Below are positions 14,182 to 16,700 of a DNA stretch of 16,700 bases, one piece after another. Made by a program: the position numbers and the translations under genes. Within the stretch, counting starts at the first letter, position 1. The number at the start of each line of letters is the position of its first letter. The notes below the pieces were generated by a model. That model did not search any database. It had not been told where the DNA came from and saw nothing but the letters and a program-made list of their open reading frames with translations. The stretch is taken from assembly GCA_019421015.1 (NCBI GenBank), contig JAHZGC010000008.1, positions 1 to 16,700 of the forward strand. The letters are read 5' to 3'. Source of the DNA: Coriobacteriaceae bacterium. GTDB taxonomy: Bacteria > Actinomycetota > Coriobacteriia > Coriobacteriales > UMGS124.

Positions 14182-15270
14182 ATGGCAATTTATATAGTTT
14201 ATCTAAGTGTTGTTTTTACATGCTCGCTTTTTATCGATTTTTCGGTTGCTAGGTTTTCTGAGCATGCTCAAAAAATAAAATGCGCTTCTTGTGTGTTGTG
14301 CTGCATCCTATTAGTGATCATTGTAAGTATGCGGGAAACATCTTTGGGAGCTGATACGGGGGTATATATTTCGGCTCTCCATCACTACTTATCGCTTCCA
14401 AAAGAATCAGTTCTCTCCGCATCTTTGGTGTACCCTTATGACTTTGAACCCGCCTATTTTTTTCTCACAAAAATAAGTGCGTTTTTAGGTCTATCCGACA
14501 TGTTATTCCTGATGGTTATCGCAATTTTTATTTATGTACCCATATTTACTCTCATTTATAGATATTCGGAAAATATCTTCCTCAGCGTACTGGTTTATTT
14601 CGGCCTGAGCTTGTTTGGCTATAGTCTTGGCATCTTTAGGCAGATGATTGCACTTTCGATTTGTCTGTGCTCTATACCGGCATTGCTTGATCGTCGGATT
14701 CTTTCGTTTTTCGGCACCGTGATTCTCGCTACGCTCTTCCATGTCTCTGCAATAGTGTTTGTGGTGTTGTGGTTTTATAAGAAAATTAATCTATATAAAT
14801 TTCTACTCATAACAATTATAGTTTCAATAGCTCTTCTTGTTTTTGGGCGTCACCTTGTGCTATTTATTGTTCGAGTTTTTCCTATGTATTCAGGCTATAT
14901 TGGTTCGAAATATGACACGCAAGGCGGTACATATATTGCATTTATTCTTCTGTTAGTAATTACTGCTATCACAATAAATTTTCTCAATTTGAGAAAGAGA
15001 TATACAACTTTCATGCCGGAAATCATAAGGTTATCAGTGTTTGCATTAGCAGTTTCGCTATGTGTCCAGGCAGTCTCTTATTCAATGGGTATTATGGGAC
15101 GTTCTGTTGGTTACTTTACTATATTTCAGTTAGTTTTAGTTCCTTATTTAGTATCTCATGCTTTTGGAAAACACGGTTCAGTTTTGGCCTTATACGGATT
15201 TGTGCCAGTCTATGTTCTATTGGCATATCAGTCTTTATTAGATCTTCCTTTTTCCTTTTTTTGGCAATGA
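14182..15270 (+). CDS. EpsG-like polysaccharide polymerase (multi-pass membrane protein)
   Basis: This 362-residue integral membrane protein has about ten hydrophobic segments. It begins MAIYIVYLSVVFTCSLFIDF and carries the EpsG-family signature MRETSLGADTGVYISALHHY after the second segment. PYDFEPAYFFLTKI and FGYSLGIFRQMIALSICL are also typical. EpsG/Wzy-type proteins polymerise lipid-linked repeat units at the outer face of the membrane. The ATG at 14182 is chosen because GGGGAGG is just upstream; a TTG at 14131 would add 17 residues without a membrane segment. Base composition is strikingly AT-rich compared with the genes before 13000, as is common for variable wzy genes. The family call is good; the linkage formed is unknown. 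No flippase is present in the window. Confidence 0.85.
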   Translation: MAIYIVYLSVVFTCSLFIDFSVARFSEHAQKIKCASCVLCCILLVIIVSMRETSLGADTGVYISALHHYLSLPKESVLSASLVYPYDFEPAYFFLTKISAFLGLSDMLFLMVIAIFIYVPIFTLIYRYSENIFLSVLVYFGLSLFGYSLGIFRQMIALSICLCSIPALLDRRILSFFGTVILATLFHVSAIVFVVLWFYKKINLYKFLLITIIVSIALLVFGRHLVLFIVRVFPMYSGYIGSKYDTQGGTYIAFILLLVITAITINFLNLRKRYTTFMPEIIRLSVFALAVSLCVQAVSYSMGIMGRSVGYFTIFQLVLVPYLVSHAFGKHGSVLALYGFVPVYVLLAYQSLLDLPFSFFWQ

Positions 15271-15737
15271 TCAGTGTTGTTGATGGACCTTATAGGAGAA
15301 GGCATGCTCTTTACTTTGGGATATGGAGAATGCAAATTACTAACTTGAGATTAAGCAATAGATGGTTGTATGCAACAAGAAAAGGTAGTGTTTCCGGCTT
15401 GCCGTTTAACAAAGGTTGTCCCGCGGCTTCAGGCGCCCATTGGGTGAGATATCCTAGTGCGAAAGGCTCACCTCTGTAGGTCAGGAATCGATTTTTGCGT
15501 GTCTGCTGCTACCCGTGCGCGTTGTCAAGCGCCACAGTTGATGTCCACCGTCGAGTCTCAGACGTTTTTGCGTTTTCTGTCGTATCCAGCTCGTTACGAT
15601 CTCTGCCGGTCAAACGACCTGGGGTCGCGGTTGAGGAGGCAGATGGACGGCCGTGCGCCTAACCAATCATTTGATAGAATAATTCTATTCTACCCAGTTA
15701 TTAAATATAGCCGGAATATGCAATGGGATTGAGCCCT
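15271..15737 (+). other. 467-base spacer without a supported gene; palindrome near its end
   Basis: Between the polymerase and the last glycosyltransferase no open frame looks like a real protein. A GGAGAAGG at 15295-15302 is followed by an ATG opening a 14-codon frame, which is probably chance. A perfect 7-1-7 palindrome, ATAGAAT-A-ATTCTAT, lies at 15674-15688, about 50 bases before the next gene, and overlaps a TTGATA that could be a -35 box, though no well-spaced -10 follows. GC content swings from low to about 55 percent and back, which fits a patchwork of decayed sequence. Confidence 0.5.
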
Positions 15738-16700
15738 ATGACAGGTAATGAAATTACAAACAGTGTTGAACGCCTTCCACTTCGCGTCTTACATGTTGTG
15801 GGAGGTATGAACGCGGGTGGGATCGAGACACTGATAATGTCGATATATCGCAGGATGGATACCGCTGCGGTCCAGTTTGATTTTCTGTGTCCAGCAGATG
15901 CCACTGAGTATTTCTATGAAGAAGAAATCTACGAATTGGGGGGTAGGATTTATCGGATTGCGGCTAGCCGCAAACACCCTGTGAAGACGCGCCGCAACCT
16001 AAAAGAGTTTTATGGGACCCACGGCTACGACATTGTACATTTTCACATGGGAAGTATGGCTTCATTGCTATCGCTCAAGATGGCAAAACAGTCTGCTATC
16101 CAGACCCGCATTCTACATTCGCATTGCTCTGCAGGCAGGCCTGACAGCCTGAAGAGGGTTTACCAAATTTGCTGCCATAAGGCGAACAGGGCCTTTTGCC
16201 TCGGTAACGCTACCAACTACTTCGCATGCTCTAATGATGCTGCGAAGTGGTTTGGCTTTAATGATTTTTCTGCCACGCGTGATTGGGTGATGATCAAGAA
16301 TGGCGTCGACACGGCGCACTTTGCCTACAGCGTGGAAAAAAGGCGATCGGCGCGCGCGGAGCTTGGCATACCCGACGATGAGTTCGTGGTGGGCAATGTC
16401 GGCAGGATGTCTTTCCAGAAAAACCAGGATTTTCTTGTGGAGGTTTTCTCGGAGCTCTTGAAAGAAAGGCCAAGCTCCCGCCTGCTTCTTGTGGGCTCGG
16501 GTGAGTTGGAGGGAGAAATATCAAATCGATGCATGGAGCTGGGGGTGTCTAGGAAGATCGTACATCTTAAGGACAGAACTGATATTGACAGGCTTCTGTG
16601 TGCCATGGATGCGTTCGCGTTCCCCTCGTTGTTCGAGGGGCTGGGTATAGCGCTCATCGAGGCGCAGTGCGCCGGGGTTCCGTGCGCGGCATCGTCTGCG
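15738..16700 (+). CDS. GT4 family glycosyltransferase, EpsF-like (cut by window end)
   Basis: The first 321 codons of a GT-B transferase are present and the frame is still open at the right edge. The opening LRVLHVVGGMNAGGIETLIMSIYRRMD at about 15-41 is characteristic of EpsF-type enzymes of exopolysaccharide clusters. HFHMGSMAS and RILHSHCSAGRP follow, then FVVGNVGRMSFQKNQDFLVEVF (donor-phosphate region), and FPSLFEGLGIALIEAQCAGVP with a complete EX7E motif at E300 and E308. About 50 C-terminal residues are expected beyond the window. The ATG at 15738 gives 14 residues before the first strand; an in-frame ATG at 15723 is equally possible, and neither has a strong ribosome site. The long spacer upstream suggests it may have its own promoter. 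Confidence 0.88.
   Translation, partial: MTGNEITNSVERLPLRVLHVVGGMNAGGIETLIMSIYRRMDTAAVQFDFLCPADATEYFYEEEIYELGGRIYRIAASRKHPVKTRRNLKEFYGTHGYDIVHFHMGSMASLLSLKMAKQSAIQTRILHSHCSAGRPDSLKRVYQICCHKANRAFCLGNATNYFACSNDAAKWFGFNDFSATRDWVMIKNGVDTAHFAYSVEKRRSARAELGIPDDEFVVGNVGRMSFQKNQDFLVEVFSELLKERPSSRLLLVGSGELEGEISNRCMELGVSRKIVHLKDRTDIDRLLCAMDAFAFPSLFEGLGIALIEAQCAGVPCAASSA

Noticed and set aside
15457..15732. 91-codon open frame in the spacer before the last glycosyltransferase
   Set aside because: There is no ribosome site and no recognisable motif, and composition changes within the frame; it is likely chance or decayed sequence.
1..16700. CRISPR array, tRNA, rRNA or insertion-sequence transposase
   Set aside because: No regular repeat-spacer array, no cloverleaf or rRNA-like block, and no transposase motif was seen on either strand by reading.

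Overview
The window is GC-rich in its first 13 kb. It carries a TatD-linked-type radical SAM gene, a YaaA homologue, a PIN/helix-turn-helix module, a HAD phosphatase, and then an exopolysaccharide or capsule operon that opens with two NusG-like specialised antitermination factors of the LoaP type. GC-rich coding, GTG and TTG starts, LoaP-like leaders and a TatD-linked radical SAM gene suggest a Gram-positive, probably an actinobacterium of class Coriobacteriia (Olsenella/Collinsella/Atopobium-like). This placement is an inference from style and gene content, because no rRNA or tRNA gene is present.

Layout. Positions 1-129 hold the 3' end of a plus-strand gene, possibly a LysR regulator. Positions 130-513 are non-coding and carry inverted repeats. 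From 514 to 3833 five genes lie on the minus strand. In transcription order they are a PpaX-like HAD phosphatase, a helix-turn-helix antitoxin and PIN ribonuclease pair (visibly poorer in GC than its neighbours), YaaA, and a small radical SAM protein. Positions 3834-4470 form a divergent intergenic region with a 226-bp inverted-repeat element of 41-bp period and a plausible promoter for the plus-strand operon.

From 4471 everything reads rightward. In order there are NusG-like 1, a 338-base structured leader, NusG-like 2 (LoaP-type), a WbpM/PglF/CapD-type UDP-HexNAc 4,6-dehydratase, a DegT-type PLP aminotransferase, an initiating phosphoglycosyl transferase, a GT2 glycosyltransferase, a TupA-like ATP-grasp protein, two GT4 glycosyltransferases, an EpsG-like membrane polymerase, and a third GT4 enzyme cut by the window end. 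Dehydratase, aminotransferase and phosphoglycosyl transferase together imply a 4-amino-4,6-dideoxy-HexNAc first sugar loaded onto undecaprenyl phosphate. The glycosyltransferases and ATP-grasp protein would decorate the repeat unit, and the EpsG-like protein would polymerise it. No flippase is seen in the window.

The most interesting signal is regulatory. The first NusG-like gene has an uninterrupted G9 tract at codons 11-14. Gain or loss of one G brings a stop within about 16 codons, so the tract could act as an on/off phase switch. A well-formed intrinsic terminator lies inside the operon between the dehydratase and aminotransferase genes, exactly where codon usage changes (AGG and ATA become common). 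I infer a model in which the leader, NusG-like genes and dehydratase are a conserved control cassette, the downstream glycan genes are an exchangeable module, and antitermination, possibly phase-variable, decides whether polymerase passes from one into the other.
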